From Mycoemilia scoparia (Eukaryota > Kickxellomycota > Kickxellomycetes > Kickxellales > Kickxellaceae), in NCBI GenBank assembly GCA_027575805.1, contig JANBPU010000253.1:1-22764 (forward strand): DNA of 22,764 bases, given 5' to 3'. Position 1 is the first letter of the stretch, and each line of letters starts with the position of its first letter. The notes under the pieces were generated by a model. That model was given only the letters and a program-made list of their open reading frames with translations. It searched no databases and was not told where the DNA came from. The position numbers were made by a program, and so were the translations under genes. Of the stretch, positions 1-8,580 are shown piece by piece.

Positions 1-61
1 TAAAACCTCCCCTCAACTCTGCCCTTGCTCGAGGGAGCTGCCATACCCAGATGGGCTTTGG
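1..61. repeat. Left copy of exact 61-bp terminal direct repeat
   Basis: These 61 bases are identical, base for base, to the last 61 bases of the window. They lie within an interspersed repeat that continues to about position 150, so the window starts inside a repeat copy. Length 61 is odd and typical of a k-mer overlap, so an assembly origin is possible. Confidence 0.97.
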
Positions 62-150
62 CTCTGTTGGGCAGGGAATCCATTTGGCTGTGATTTCCCC
101 TATAATTATTGGTTACTAAAATTTGCCTTTCAAAAATTATTGCCCTTATT
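62..150. mobile_element. Right-hand end of a MITE-like repeat that opens the window
   Basis: The stretch CCATTTGGCTGTGATT near 82-97 and the following bases match, in reverse complement, the left part of the element at 6731-6953. It ends with CCTTTCAAAAATTATT near 130-146, the inverse of the TTTTTGAAGGG terminus seen at several other places. The corresponding left half appears to lie at 22495-22764, across the window boundary. Confidence 0.6.
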
Positions 151-666
151 GCTCTATATTTTGGTATCTTTTATATCTGTATAGCTTCCTTATTGGCTTT
201 GATATCAGCAAATAAAGATCAAGTACAAAAGCATTCAACTAGTTTTGGCCCCTACTATAAGTCCTTATATTATTATATTATCATTTTGACTCATTCTCTT
301 CAATTTAGGACCATTTTTATTTATTCTGAATTATTTTAAGCCATTTCCCCTGTTTTGAATAATTCTTGCCTGTCTAGAACTATTAGTAATTATTCAAACT
401 ATTTGTAATAGTTCTAATTCTTATAAAACTTTTTTTACAACTTACTGGCAGTCTATATTTATTTCAAACTAACCTAGTCTGCCAAAAATAATTCTGGATT
501 ACCCAGAATCATCATGATCAAATATGTTAGCCATGTCCTAATAGTAGTATTTTATTCTTTAGTCTTTTTTAATAAATCAACTTTACTTTATTAAATTTTA
601 GCTTTAAATAGAATTATATTCATATTATAAAATTAGTGCATTTAACTTGGATAACTAAACTCACAA
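151..666. other. AT-rich stretch with no recognised gene
   Basis: I see no ATG-initiated reading frame of convincing length or composition on either strand. An open frame at 109-339 would need a TTG start and overlaps the repeat end, so it is not annotated. Confidence 0.6.
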
Positions 667-845
667 CTTTTGAACTTGCAAGTTTCAAATACCAATGACA
701 CTTTATTTGACAATGCTAAAAATCATTGCTTTTGAACTTGCAGGTTTCAAGTACCAATGACACTTTATTTGACAATGCTAAAAATCATTGCTTTTGAACT
801 TGCAAGTTTCAAGTACCAATGACATTTTATTTGACAATGCTAAAA
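667..845. repeat. 62-bp tandem repeat, about 2.9 copies
   Basis: Three near-identical units begin at about 667, 729 and 791 (period 62). Each contains CTTTTGAACTTGCA, then TTTCAA, TACCAATGACA and TTTATTTGACAATGCTAAAA. Only a few substitutions separate the units, so the expansion is recent. A decayed fragment of the unit start (ACATTTGAACTTCAA) follows at about 852. Confidence 0.95.
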
Positions 846-1573
846 CTTAAAACATTTGAACTTCAAATGAATAAACCCCTAAAACTAAGCTTTATAGTAG
901 TATTGGTAGTTATATCCCTATACTACTTATTTTAAAAAATAAAGGTATTTAAAGGAGATTGTTTGGGCTTATTTTCAATGTTTCCTTACCAATTTTTACT
1001 ACTACTTCCAGTATTATTTACAATACCAATAGTAACAACAAACTAGCAAAATTAAAATTTTTGCTTTTACTTGGTAAAACCATTTAATCACTGAAACGAA
1101 CTTACAAATCATGGTTTATCTGATCAATAATTCTGAAGAACCTTCTTCTCTACCCTACCAAAACTCCCAATGACTTGACTTCACTCCTATCTAGTACAGA
1201 ATTTATCTTGATAGAAGAAGCTGTAGATTCACTTCCTGCCATAATAAATAAATGATACTTTATAGTTGAATATATTAAAGAATAAATGTTATAAAGTTGT
1301 GTCTTGTTTATTAAAAGTGAAACATACTAAGTACTTATAGTAAAAATCTTTACCATAGAAAAGTGATACTAATAATAATAATAATAAGTGGCTGTTAAAA
1401 TATATTATATACTTGTTATGAGGCTTTCTGTTTATAAGAAATCCCATTAAGGCATATACTAAGCCATATAATAACAGCATATAGAATGATATCTGTGCTC
1501 ATGGTTTCATGAGATACCATGACACCAATGTAGCTCATTTAGAGAACTAACTGCTGAAGAGCTTGAGGAGCAC
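846..1573. other. AT-rich intergenic DNA with a possible dead coding fragment
   Basis: A plus-strand frame from about 1123 to a TGA near 1254 has no ATG but protein-like composition, ending in residues EEAVDSLPAIINK. A second open stretch runs from 1523 straight into the ORF starting at 1574. These may be remnants of one interrupted gene. There is also a short AAT microsatellite at about 1369-1386. Confidence 0.3.
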
Positions 1574-2065
1574 ATGTACAGACCCTCATCACCCAGTTCA
1601 TGGTCTATTGATCTTGATCAATCAGATGCAGAACTTAACAGTGAGTTTGCTTTTAGACCTTCATCAGCTCAGAATTTTGTATCATCAGCATCATATGATG
1701 TTACAGACTTGACCTCTGATCACTCTTCAGAGTTCATGGATGTTGACAATGATGATGATGCTGATATTTGCAAAGTTGAGGATCAAACAATCCAGGCCTC
1801 AAATAGCCAGCCCACTGGTACCAATGAACCACATGATGATTCACTATTTACTAGATTGATGGAACATTTAGAAAAACGCTCATCTTATCTGAGTCATGGT
1901 GGAAATGAGAAATATCCAAATGATACCTCAGATAACCTCTGTTATGCAGGTACTTTGTTGAATGAAGAGTTCTGTTATGTAGAATCATTTGATGAGTTAA
2001 TGGAAATGATCAATGACTGTGGGGTTGAAATAAAGCCTGAAGATGTGGGTGAGCCTAAGAAATAG
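1574..2065 (+). CDS. Acidic, serine-rich hypothetical protein (possibly 5'-truncated)
   Basis: The frame encodes 163 residues and I do not recognise a family. The N-terminal third is rich in Ser and Pro (RPSSPSSW near residue 3, RPSSAQ near 28). An acidic patch with a DVDNDDDAD motif lies near residues 56-64, and the C-terminal half is more helical (LFTRLMEHLEKR, ESFDELMEMINDCGV). There are no membrane segments or signal peptide. The ATG at 1574 has a poor context. The same frame is open upstream for 17 codons to a TGA at 1520, reading FRELTAEELEEH just before the ATG, which looks coding. The real protein may therefore begin in an upstream exon, or the 5' end may be lost. The gene is flanked by repeats, so a transposon-derived fragment is an alternative. 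Confidence 0.4.
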   Translation: MYRPSSPSSWSIDLDQSDAELNSEFAFRPSSAQNFVSSASYDVTDLTSDHSSEFMDVDNDDDADICKVEDQTIQASNSQPTGTNEPHDDSLFTRLMEHLEKRSSYLSHGGNEKYPNDTSDNLCYAGTLLNEEFCYVESFDELMEMINDCGVEIKPEDVGEPKK

Positions 2066-2276
2066 TATAGCTCAATATATAAAATATCTAGAAGCTATAA
2101 CAGCAAAATAGATATAAATTATCACTTTTGTTCTAATACTATAAGGCCCACTTTTATTATTTTTATTATTACCTAGATTTCTTTTTTGTTCAAGTATTGA
2201 TAAATAAACTATCTTTAAGTAGTAGTAGTTATAGAAAAAATCCAGGTTCTGATGTAACAAAATGGGTGTGTAAATT

Positions 2277-2518
2277 GTTATATAAAAATGTTCGAGTTTT
2301 ATTTTAATTGTAAAAGTAAAAGTAAAGAAAAGTAAAAGAGGGGAGTGTAGACCCCTTTAACATTGCCTATCATACTCGCCTATCACAAAGCAAGCTCACC
2401 TTCCTTACATTCAGCAGTGCTCCTGCTAGGGATGGCCAGCACTGTATAAAAGGGTCTGTCCTTCCCTCTTTTACTTTTCTTTTACAATTCGAATAAAATT
2501 CAAATTTTTTTATATAAC
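2277..2518. mobile_element. Foldback/MITE-like element with about 70-bp inverted arms
   Basis: The left arm (2277 to about 2350) starts GTTATATAAAAA and contains TTGTAAAAG, AAAAGTAAAAGAGGG and AGACCC. The right arm (about 2448-2518) is its reverse complement with a small indel and ends TTTTTTTATATAAC. The single-stranded centre is only about 95 bases, so the element would fold into a long hairpin. No clear target-site duplication is visible beyond a possible TA. It has no coding capacity; a minus-strand frame of 64 residues here is repeat-derived. Confidence 0.85.
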
Positions 2519-2564
2519 GACTTACATCCCCACTTATTACAACCACAAAACAATCATGAGTCAA

Positions 2565-2627
2565 TCCATGTGCAACTCCTGGGGGGGACCATTTTGCCTA
2601 AAGCCTTATAGGCTTTGGCCATATGTA
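2565..2627 (-). repeat. Truncated copy (F) of the GGGCAAAATGG interspersed repeat
   Basis: Read on the minus strand this matches the first half of the repeat seen at 8442, 8581, 10220, 14508 and 18496: ATATGGCCAAAG, then AGGCAAAATGG and CCAGGAGTTGCA. The second half of the repeat is missing. Confidence 0.6.
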
Positions 2628-2944
2628 AATGAATAGTTTAAATGACGCTGCTATATTTGAAAGGCCCAGAAGACCCATGGGTCGTTAAACTTTTCATAGT
2701 AAATATATAATATAAAGCCGTTTGAGATAACTTAGACATAAAATTTTTAGAAATTATGAAGATGGAGAAAAATAATGCTTTATTCATAATCAGATAAAAC
2801 TATGCCTGATAGATATATATAAAAAGTTAGTATTATAAAGTGTATTTAGTAAGCTAAGAGATAGACCGACATATCTAATAATAGAAACAGATATTGAATG
2901 ACAACGGAAATATGTCGTAATCGATATACCTTGGCACGATGGTA

Positions 2945-3250
2945 TTAGACACAAGGACATTCAACAGATCTTGCGTTGAAAGCGAATTTTGACCAACCAG
3001 CCTGGTCAACAGGGTTAGAAGTACCCTTGCAGTCAACATCGCTAAAGATCTTGCAAGCCTCGTTTTGGCCGGCAAATCCAGAAACGAATGGGCCACCGTT
3101 TAGGTTAACACAAGTGTCACCGCTGCTAACACCACGACAGTCTTGCTTTCCTTCCTTCTTGCAGACGTTGATGGTGCCGCTTGATTGCCAAGGGTAGCAC
3201 CATCCATAAGCGGTGGTAGCAAGAAGAGCGAGATAAAGGACTTGCTTCAT
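2945..3250 (-). CDS. Small secreted eight-cysteine protein
   Basis: The 101-residue product begins with a clear signal peptide: MKQVLYLALLATTAYG, with predicted cleavage around residue 16. The mature part of about 85 residues has eight cysteines at positions 18, 30, 38, 47, 66, 74, 98 and 100, consistent with four disulfides in an extracellular protein. It contains Gly/Asn-rich loops (NLNGGPF, VSGFAGQ) and ends CPCV. I chose the ATG at 3250; the frame stays open for 22 more codons upstream, but a methionine directly before the hydrophobic segment, and a TATAAATA box 130 bp upstream, favour this start. No family is recognised. Size and cysteine content resemble secreted effector-like or cell-wall proteins of fungi, but that is only a class-level comparison. 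No intron is needed. Confidence 0.75.
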   Translation of the reverse strand: MKQVLYLALLATTAYGWCYPWQSSGTINVCKKEGKQDCRGVSSGDTCVNLNGGPFVSGFAGQNEACKIFSDVDCKGTSNPVDQAGWSKFAFNARSVECPCV

Positions 3251-3379
3251 TGTGCGATACGAATATAGACGAGGAAATAGAGTCGTGTGGTCAAAGTGTG
3301 TCAAGACGAAAGCCAAGTGGTGAAGAAGTAGTAGTTTTTGTTGTTGGTAAAGAAGTTGTAGGAATGGAATCCTTGCTTC

Positions 3380-3387
3380 TATTTATA
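3380..3387 (-). promoter_or_regulatory. TATA box of the secreted-protein gene
   Basis: Minus-strand TATAAATA, 130 bp upstream of the ATG at 3250, the same octamer used by most array genes in this window. Confidence 0.65.
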
Positions 3388-3785
3388 CGTTTCTATCTCT
3401 ACATCCTCTAATTTCCTTTGACTCGGTTCCCCCACCCCTTGAGCCATAAGTACAGGGGATAGATATGTGAAAACACAGAGATGCTTCCTTAGAATCCAAT
3501 GGACAATCAGTCAAATTTCCAGAAATAATCCAGTGGAGTAAAGTGGATCCGGTGCTGATGATGGAGGGGGATATTGACACTCAGATGAATCTAGAAAGAA
3601 ATTGGGGGGAAAGCATGGTGGATATCGGACAATGAGGAATTCATGAATTTATCATGCCATTGTCCAAAGCACTGCTTTCTGACTTCATCCATTGGCCTGC
3701 TGTATATATGTATGTGGGCTTGTGCTTTGTATACACGTGCATTCATATGTATGTGAAGAAGAGAGAGGAGAGCCTGGGAAATACC

Positions 3786-3793
3786 TATAAATA
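3786..3793 (+). promoter_or_regulatory. Orphan TATA box upstream of a 24-codon ORF
   Basis: TATAAATA lies 102 bp before an ATG at 3888. The frame at 3888-3962 encodes 24 residues (starting MEFLSMDFDYAFEG) and then stops. The core promoter looks normal, but whether this is a mini-gene, a first exon or a remnant cannot be told. Confidence 0.35.
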
Positions 3794-4095
3794 ACCGAAC
3801 TTTTCAGTACTGCTCGAAACTTGGTAGCAATTTTTATTTGTATCAGCCAATTGTTCTCGACGCCATAAATAAAAGGAGTCTTCTAATATGGAATTCTTAT
3901 CAATGGATTTTGATTATGCCTTTGAGGGTCATAATAGTAGCAATGGTGAAAGATATTTGTAATGTATATTGGGGCTTCAGTTGTTATCAGCAATGAAAAT
4001 GTCGTCCTTTAAGAATGACATCAGAAACTACTCGTAAGCCTTTTTTAGGTTTGAGATACAAACGTATCCCGGATTTTAATACTGGCATTTTCGGC

Positions 4096-4221
4096 ACATA
4101 TGAGTGATTATTTTTGAAGGGCTAAACTAATGTTATCAATGAAAATATATGGAGACTAGTATGCAAGTTGAAACTAGCCTACTAGTAAAACTTAGTCCTT
4201 CAAAAACTATCACTCATATGT
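4096..4221. mobile_element. MITE-like element, 126 bp, 28-bp terminal inverted repeats
   Basis: The left end begins ACATATGAGTGATTATTTTT and continues to GAAGGGCT. The right end (4194-4221) is its inverse with 25 of 28 positions matching. The interior (ATCAATGA, ATATATGG, ACTAGTATG, GCCTACTAGTAAAA) is clearly related to the element at 18351-18493. There is no coding capacity and I see no unambiguous target-site duplication. Confidence 0.85.
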
Positions 4222-5127
4222 AGGAATCAATTCTCATAAGAGCTAATTGCGGTCTTACTACAGCCATTCCCCCCTAATACTAAACTCCTTGCTCTTGTTG
4301 GTGGTATCCACTTACCTCGGAAGTTCCAAACCTCAATTAGTGTTATTTATAACTATTATGATTATTGGCTTTCTTGAGAATCCAACATCTATTAAAACGC
4401 ACATCTTTAAAGCCATGCAGTTTATGCTAATATTGTCTTTAGGCTTGGCCCTTTCGGTATGGAAAAGTCCCTATTCTTACAACTGTGGTCCGAATATACT
4501 TCTCCGCATAGTATGGTGTGCATAGTGTTTACAAACCATGAATGTGTATATGTGTTTAGGAGGTAAAAAATATCTGCGACGAAGTATGATGATACTTTAG
4601 GCAGGGTGAGCAAGATATTTGACAGTATCTTGATAATTGAATGAAGATTCGGGTAATGAAAAGCTCTTTTAATCTTTTGTATTAAATCAGCAGGTGTTGC
4701 TATTATAATATTACAAGAAGTATCTATAAAAATGGTTTATAGACATGTAAGTGTTCCTGGATAATTATAGAAATTTTCCAATGTTTGGACTGTGTGTTGA
4801 TGTAATTTATAGATAGAAAAATCGATGGTAAAAGGAATGATTTCGATGTTTCTATTCAAATGGGACAAGATCTAAGGGTATATTTGTGAGCTGTGACGAA
4901 AGAAAGTTTGGTAAACAGATTCTTTAGTGTATATGGCATATAGCTACCTCCATTGGGGTAATTGGAGGCTTAATCATCAGGCCATGACCAAAGAAAAGGA
5001 ATACGTCCCTTTATTACCCAGTATGCAATTATATAATTCTATTAATTTAAGTCTATGGTTTATTTAGCTTAAATATCAGACTTTTGAATCATATTTTTCC
5101 AAAAGCACCTTTTGATGACCAACGAAT
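4222..5127. other. Intergenic DNA, no gene recognised
   Basis: A hydrophobic 92-residue frame at 4247-4525 needs a TTG start and is not accepted. The region contains one dispersed repeat copy at 4920-4965, described separately. Confidence 0.5.
4920..4965 (+). repeat. Dispersed repeat, copy 1
   Basis: TTCTTTAGTGTATATGGCAT followed by AGCTACCTCC and GGTAAT matches the reverse complement of 12872-12915, with a few substitutions and a short indel. No terminal inverted repeats are visible. Confidence 0.6.
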
Positions 5128-5300
5128 AAAGAGTCGATTACAGCCAAATGAGCGTTACAATTTATTAGCAAATGGTCACTCTTCAAAGATAACCATCCTT
5201 TTGGCCTATATGGGTAGTTATTTTTGAAGGGCTATAGAGTCACTCATTTGGCTGGGATTGCGCCTATCAACATATGCACCCTTCAAAAACTATGATCCAT
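5128..5300. mobile_element. Nested foldback/MITE-like element
   Basis: The left arm (5135-5200, with GATTACAGCCAAATGAG and CTTCAAAGATAACCATCC) and the right arm (5213-5262, with GGGTAGTTATTTTTGAAGGG and CTCATTTGGCTGGGATTG) are inverted relative to each other around a short centre. A further CCCTTCAAAAACTATGATCC near 5279-5298 closes a shorter 90-bp TIR pair. The termini place it in the TTTTTGAAGGG family. Confidence 0.7.
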
Positions 5301-5336
5301 ATTTTATGAAGTTTAATTGTATGATTAACTCGAGTG

Positions 5337-5786
5337 ATGATTCCAAAGCGGAAACTCGCATCAATAACGTCTCTATTAGACATGGCTGCTCATTTCTATA
5401 AACAAGAGAGATGAATCATGAGGCACCTCTCACCAGAACAGCTTTTATCAATGTATGTGACGTCACTCATGGGCCTAACTACATACTGCCCAAGAAAGTC
5501 ATGGAAAATACATGTACGCAGCTCTCTACAAGTACACGTATAAAAACACAGGTAGTCAACTCAGTTCCTTTCACACTCTTTGAATGGTGTCAAACAGATA
5601 AAACTGAAGCCGTTCAGTGTCTAAAGGCACACCAGAATCTACTAGCAACAAATTCAAAGCTTGAGCTGGTTTCAGACCAGTCTAGAAAATTCCTTAATTG
5701 ACGTAACAACCTATACCGATGGAGACAAGAGGAGCATTATCATTGGCCCTCAGCTGTGTGAATACGCATGTGTAAAACGCGTTTAA
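5337..5786 (+). pseudogene. Fragmented coding-like patch of unknown family
   Basis: Three consecutive plus-strand stretches look protein-coding but lie in different frames. From the ATG at 5337, 25 codons end at a TGA at 5412, and the same frame then continues with IMRHLSPEQLLSMYV. The ATG at 5411 opens a 96-codon frame to 5701. A third frame around 5700-5786 reads VTTYTDGDKRSIIIGPQLCE and stops at TAA 5784. A perfect-looking GTATGT donor (5453) and CTAAC branch site (5475) sit inside, so some interruptions may be short introns rather than mutations. I cannot assemble an unambiguous product and recognise no family. A spliced small gene is the main alternative. Confidence 0.3.
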
Positions 5787-5858
5787 AGGTCAATAATGGC
5801 TCGATTGTAGTCTTTTGTTCTTGTGGGTCTCTCACACTTTACACATCCTTGAAAACTT

Positions 5859-5866
5859 TATATATA
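5859..5866 (+). promoter_or_regulatory. Likely TATA box of the p23 gene
   Basis: TATATATA 215 bp before the ATG at 6074, the best TATA candidate in this upstream region. The resulting 5' leader would be long, about 180 nt. Confidence 0.4.
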
Positions 5867-6073
5867 CATTGAGGCTTCATTTCTTAATACGTAGCCCCGC
5901 TGTCGCTTTTCTTTTCTACTTTCAAATAATATTGTCTTACATATTCATATACAAGCTTGTTGTGAGGCAACTAATCCAAATACAGACTATACAGAATAAT
6001 TTCATCTATTTCATATTTCAATCTCAACATAAACAGCTTATTGTATCAACCCACTCGCTTACCAGTATTATAA

Positions 6074-6508
6074 ATGGCCAGCACTGCAGCAGATAGCAAC
6101 AGCCCAGTCCATCCTGAGATCCTTTGGGCCGAAAGAGATGACATAATATACTTTACTGTCAACCAGCCCGATATCCATAGAGTAGAAGTCGATGTCCAGC
6201 CAACAACCATCAAAGTCGTCGCAACAAGCCACGGGGTCAACTATGAGTGTACTTTGGAACTGTTCAAGAAGCTCGAGCCTGGAAGGTTTGTTGACGGAGA
6301 AACCAAGTCGGGAGATATAAAGAATGTCAGCCAGTTAGATACTGGGTTAACCCTAGAGTTGATAAAGGCTGAAGATTCAAAAGGATATTGGAATAGGTTA
6401 GGAAAGGAGGGTTTGAAATATCATTTTGTGCGAACCGACTTTAGCCGATGGGTTGATGAGGATGATGGTAGTAGTGATGATGGAGGTGCCATGAATATGC
6501 CATTCTAA
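6074..6508 (+). CDS. SBA1: p23/Sba1-like Hsp90 co-chaperone (CS domain)
   Basis: The 144-residue product matches the p23 architecture. A CS domain covers about residues 11-103 and opens with HPEILWAERDDIIYFTV, where the W-x-x-R-x-D pattern is characteristic. The p23 signature follows at about 106-130: WNRLGKE, then F-x-x-W-x-DEDD. A short acidic tail (DEDDGSSDDGG) ends in MNMPF. p23 proteins bind the ATP-bound closed Hsp90 dimer in the cytosol and nucleus, slow ATP hydrolysis and stabilise client complexes. The length is a little below the usual 160-220, mainly because the acidic tail is short. The gene is intronless here. The ATG gives a start just before the CS domain, as in other p23 proteins. 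Confidence 0.88.
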   Translation: MASTAADSNSPVHPEILWAERDDIIYFTVNQPDIHRVEVDVQPTTIKVVATSHGVNYECTLELFKKLEPGRFVDGETKSGDIKNVSQLDTGLTLELIKAEDSKGYWNRLGKEGLKYHFVRTDFSRWVDEDDGSSDDGGAMNMPF

Positions 6509-6730
6509 TAACGAGTGGTGTTTTGGTGTTTTTTGTAATATGATGCGTATTTTTAGTCGTGAAACGAGGAGAGATCTGCACCATTGCTATTACTGTTGTG
6601 ATTTTGAATCCTCCACCACTGTTTGTGGAGAAATAAAAGTCTTTTTTTAAAACTAACTTGAAAGAACTGCAATTTTGTTTGTGGAGTTATTATGTGGACA
6701 TGTGTTGGTGAAAAAATACTCTGGTATGCA

Positions 6731-6953
6731 ATACGTGGATCGTAATTTTTGAAGGGTACATTTCGGGGACCAATGATCATAGGGGCAATCACAGCCAAAT
6801 GGCAGAGTCTCCCTCAAAGGTGTACCAGGGATTTATTGCCTTGGAAAACAGCAAACAATCTGTCAGACTCCAGCTAAAATGTATAGCTTATGGGCTGATT
6901 TGCAGAGAATGTATGAGAGTAACGACTAATCCTTCAAAAATAATCTCCCGTAT
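6731..6953. mobile_element. MITE-like element, about 223 bp
   Basis: The left end ATACGTGGATCGTAATTTTT is followed by GAAGGGTA. The right end has TCCTTCAAAAATAATCTCCC and CGTAT, the inverse of the left with small gaps. The left interior, CAATCACAGCCAAATGG, is the reverse complement of the repeat at window positions 82-98. An ATG frame at 6799-7014 lies within the element and is not considered a gene. Confidence 0.75.
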
Positions 6954-7409
6954 ACATGATTTATATTTGTTTTTTTGCACTCGTACATGTGCACATACCT
7001 ATTATAATATCTAATGAAAAATCAAGATCTTCGAGCTAGCTCCGCATATTTCAAGTCAAATACAAATCAAAGTGTTTGAAATGAGCATCGGATATGCTCT
7101 AGTCGTGTCGCTTTGCCCACATGAGTATTGCTTTTTTGCGCAGGACTCCAAGACAGAAAAAGCAAGGATTAAAGTCCCCACCCCATATAAAGTCAAAATT
7201 TACTCACAGTTTATTTACACTATACTAGATTCTTATAAATAAATCAAATACCTACTGGAGTAGACTCAATCACCAATTTTTTCTTTTCGCTATTCCAACC
7301 AGGGTTATCAAATACCACCAGAATAATTGACTCTTGCAAATAATACCCCATCTAACCACCAGTCAATTCTTTATCTCTATCACACGCAGATACAGACAAC
7401 ATCGCTATC
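6954..7409. other. Upstream region of the first array gene
   Basis: No gene seen. The region contains a second TATA-like motif (CATATAAAG near 7184) in addition to the TATAAATA box at 7234. Confidence 0.5.
7234..7241 (+). promoter_or_regulatory. TATA box of array gene 1
   Basis: TATAAATA, 176 bp before the ATG at 7410. Confidence 0.65.
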
Positions 7410-8123
7410 ATGACTTCAGCCGAGGATTTCGAAGACGTCGTCCTAGATGTTCTCGACAGCATCGTCATAATCGCGAAAACCCAGATAATCCAGCAATCCG
7501 ACCTCCACACCTGCTTCAACTATTGGCTCAACGCATCCCGGTGTCAAGCGCAAATCTCAAAACGTGCCGAAATCATACTGAAGTATGATGAACATATGGC
7601 GGCATCATCAGCATCTATGGGCGTTGACCACAATGAAGAAGATGGTGGCCATGGCACAAACGCACTTGGGACCATAAACAGGCACATCCAAGCCAACCTT
7701 TCCGAATACAGACAATATATCTGGGGAAAAGCAACCATCTACCTGAACGGGAATGCAAAGACCATTGGGTATAACTATGATGACGTTCAAGCAATCAGTC
7801 AAATCATAACGTTCACTCCTACCCAAGTAACAACAAAATTCGATCTATTTTGCACAAAAATCCAAGATGACATGGCAAAATATGATCAGTATCAGGACTA
7901 TGCAAAGAGTGGCGAGGAGTTTGCCGATTACTTGCTTCGAATTGCCAAGTATGCTTGTGTCACTGCTGCATACATCAGTATATGTTGTATTGCAATAGCA
8001 ACATACAAGAAAGAAGGTGCTGATGCGTGTAGAGCTTTAATAAACTCGATCAAAGTCAACCCAATTCTTATGGAGCTTGAGAATTTTCAGTATGGCACTC
8101 CTGCAGTATTGACAGATTTTTGA
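7410..8123 (+). CDS. Array paralog 1, unknown family
   Basis: The product has 237 residues with no signal peptide; no known domain is recognised. Three landmarks are shared with its neighbours. A central motif ITFTPTQVTTKFDLF lies at residues 133-147. A glycine-preceded segment GEEFADYLLRIAKYACVTAA continues through YISICCIAIA (168-197) and is hydrophobic enough to be a buried or membrane-associated helix. A terminal NPILMELENFQY lies at 217-228. Residues 64-85 form a variable Ala/Ser/Asp/Gly linker. Of the six family members it is closest to gene 2, sharing FTPTQ, KFDL and NP-I-MEL-NF-Y. It is intronless, and a shared ATTTGGATT motif lies about 180 bp after the stop. Function unknown; a soluble helical protein and a membrane-tethered protein are both possible. 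Confidence 0.8.
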   Translation: MTSAEDFEDVVLDVLDSIVIIAKTQIIQQSDLHTCFNYWLNASRCQAQISKRAEIILKYDEHMAASSASMGVDHNEEDGGHGTNALGTINRHIQANLSEYRQYIWGKATIYLNGNAKTIGYNYDDVQAISQIITFTPTQVTTKFDLFCTKIQDDMAKYDQYQDYAKSGEEFADYLLRIAKYACVTAAYISICCIAIATYKKEGADACRALINSIKVNPILMELENFQYGTPAVLTDF

Positions 8124-8298
8124 AACAGGTCGTCTATGGAGGATTTGAACTCTTGCCAAGGATGATAGGGGGGCATTTACATCTATATTGCAAATGGCTT
8201 GTTCTTGTTGCTGCGTGCTCGAGTTTTTTCTCTATTAGAGTTTGGTTTTTTAGGTTGTTGGGGTTTTTATTTGTTATGATGTTTTAATTATTGTGTAA

Positions 8299-8307
8299 AT
8301 TTGGATT
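8299..8307 (+). promoter_or_regulatory. Shared 3' flank motif ATTTGGATT (gene 1)
   Basis: The same nonamer occurs 165 and 99 bp after the stops of genes 2 and 3. It may be part of the 3'-end formation signal or simply duplicated flank. Confidence 0.35.
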
Positions 8308-8441
8308 GAAAAGAATTTGTGTTTTTTATATTTTACCAAGTTTAGAAACATCTAAAGTATTATGATATTTTCGTTTGTTTGTTCACTGTGGGAATTTACA
8401 AAAAAAGAATGTTATAAAAGTTGGATAGACAACATTTTACC

Positions 8442-8580
8442 AATATGGTTGATGTTCACAGGCTTTGGGCAAAATGGCCTCCAAGAGCTTGAATATGAAA
8501 TGGCTGGTGATTGAGCCAAAACCCAAGAGCCCATTTCTGCCTACCATAGATTCAATTCCAAGCAAAATCTTACTATATGG
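8442..8580 (+). repeat. GGGCAAAATGG interspersed repeat, copy A
   Basis: Contains CAATATGG, GGCTTTGGGCAAAATGG, then ATATGAAATGGCTGG, GAGCCAAAA, GAGCCCATTTCTGCCTA and ATAGATTC. It lies in the flank between array genes 1 and 2 and is followed directly by a second copy. Confidence 0.8.

Larger units (their letters stand above)
3251..4095. other. Intergenic region between the secreted-protein gene and a MITE
   Basis: It contains the minus-strand promoter at 3380 and the orphan plus-strand TATA box at 3786. Otherwise I see no ATG-initiated frame with protein-like composition. Confidence 0.5.

Noticed and set aside
4247..4525. 92-codon hydrophobic frame that could be a membrane protein
   Set aside because: It would start with TTG, has no early ATG, directly abuts a MITE and shows no motif.
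6799..7014. 71-codon ATG frame
   Set aside because: It starts inside and mostly lies in the MITE at 6731-6953; the composition is that of the repeat.
8135..8165. Possible minus-strand tRNA, from a GTTCAAATCC-like box
   Set aside because: The bases around it do not form a T stem, and no anticodon or acceptor stem could be fitted.
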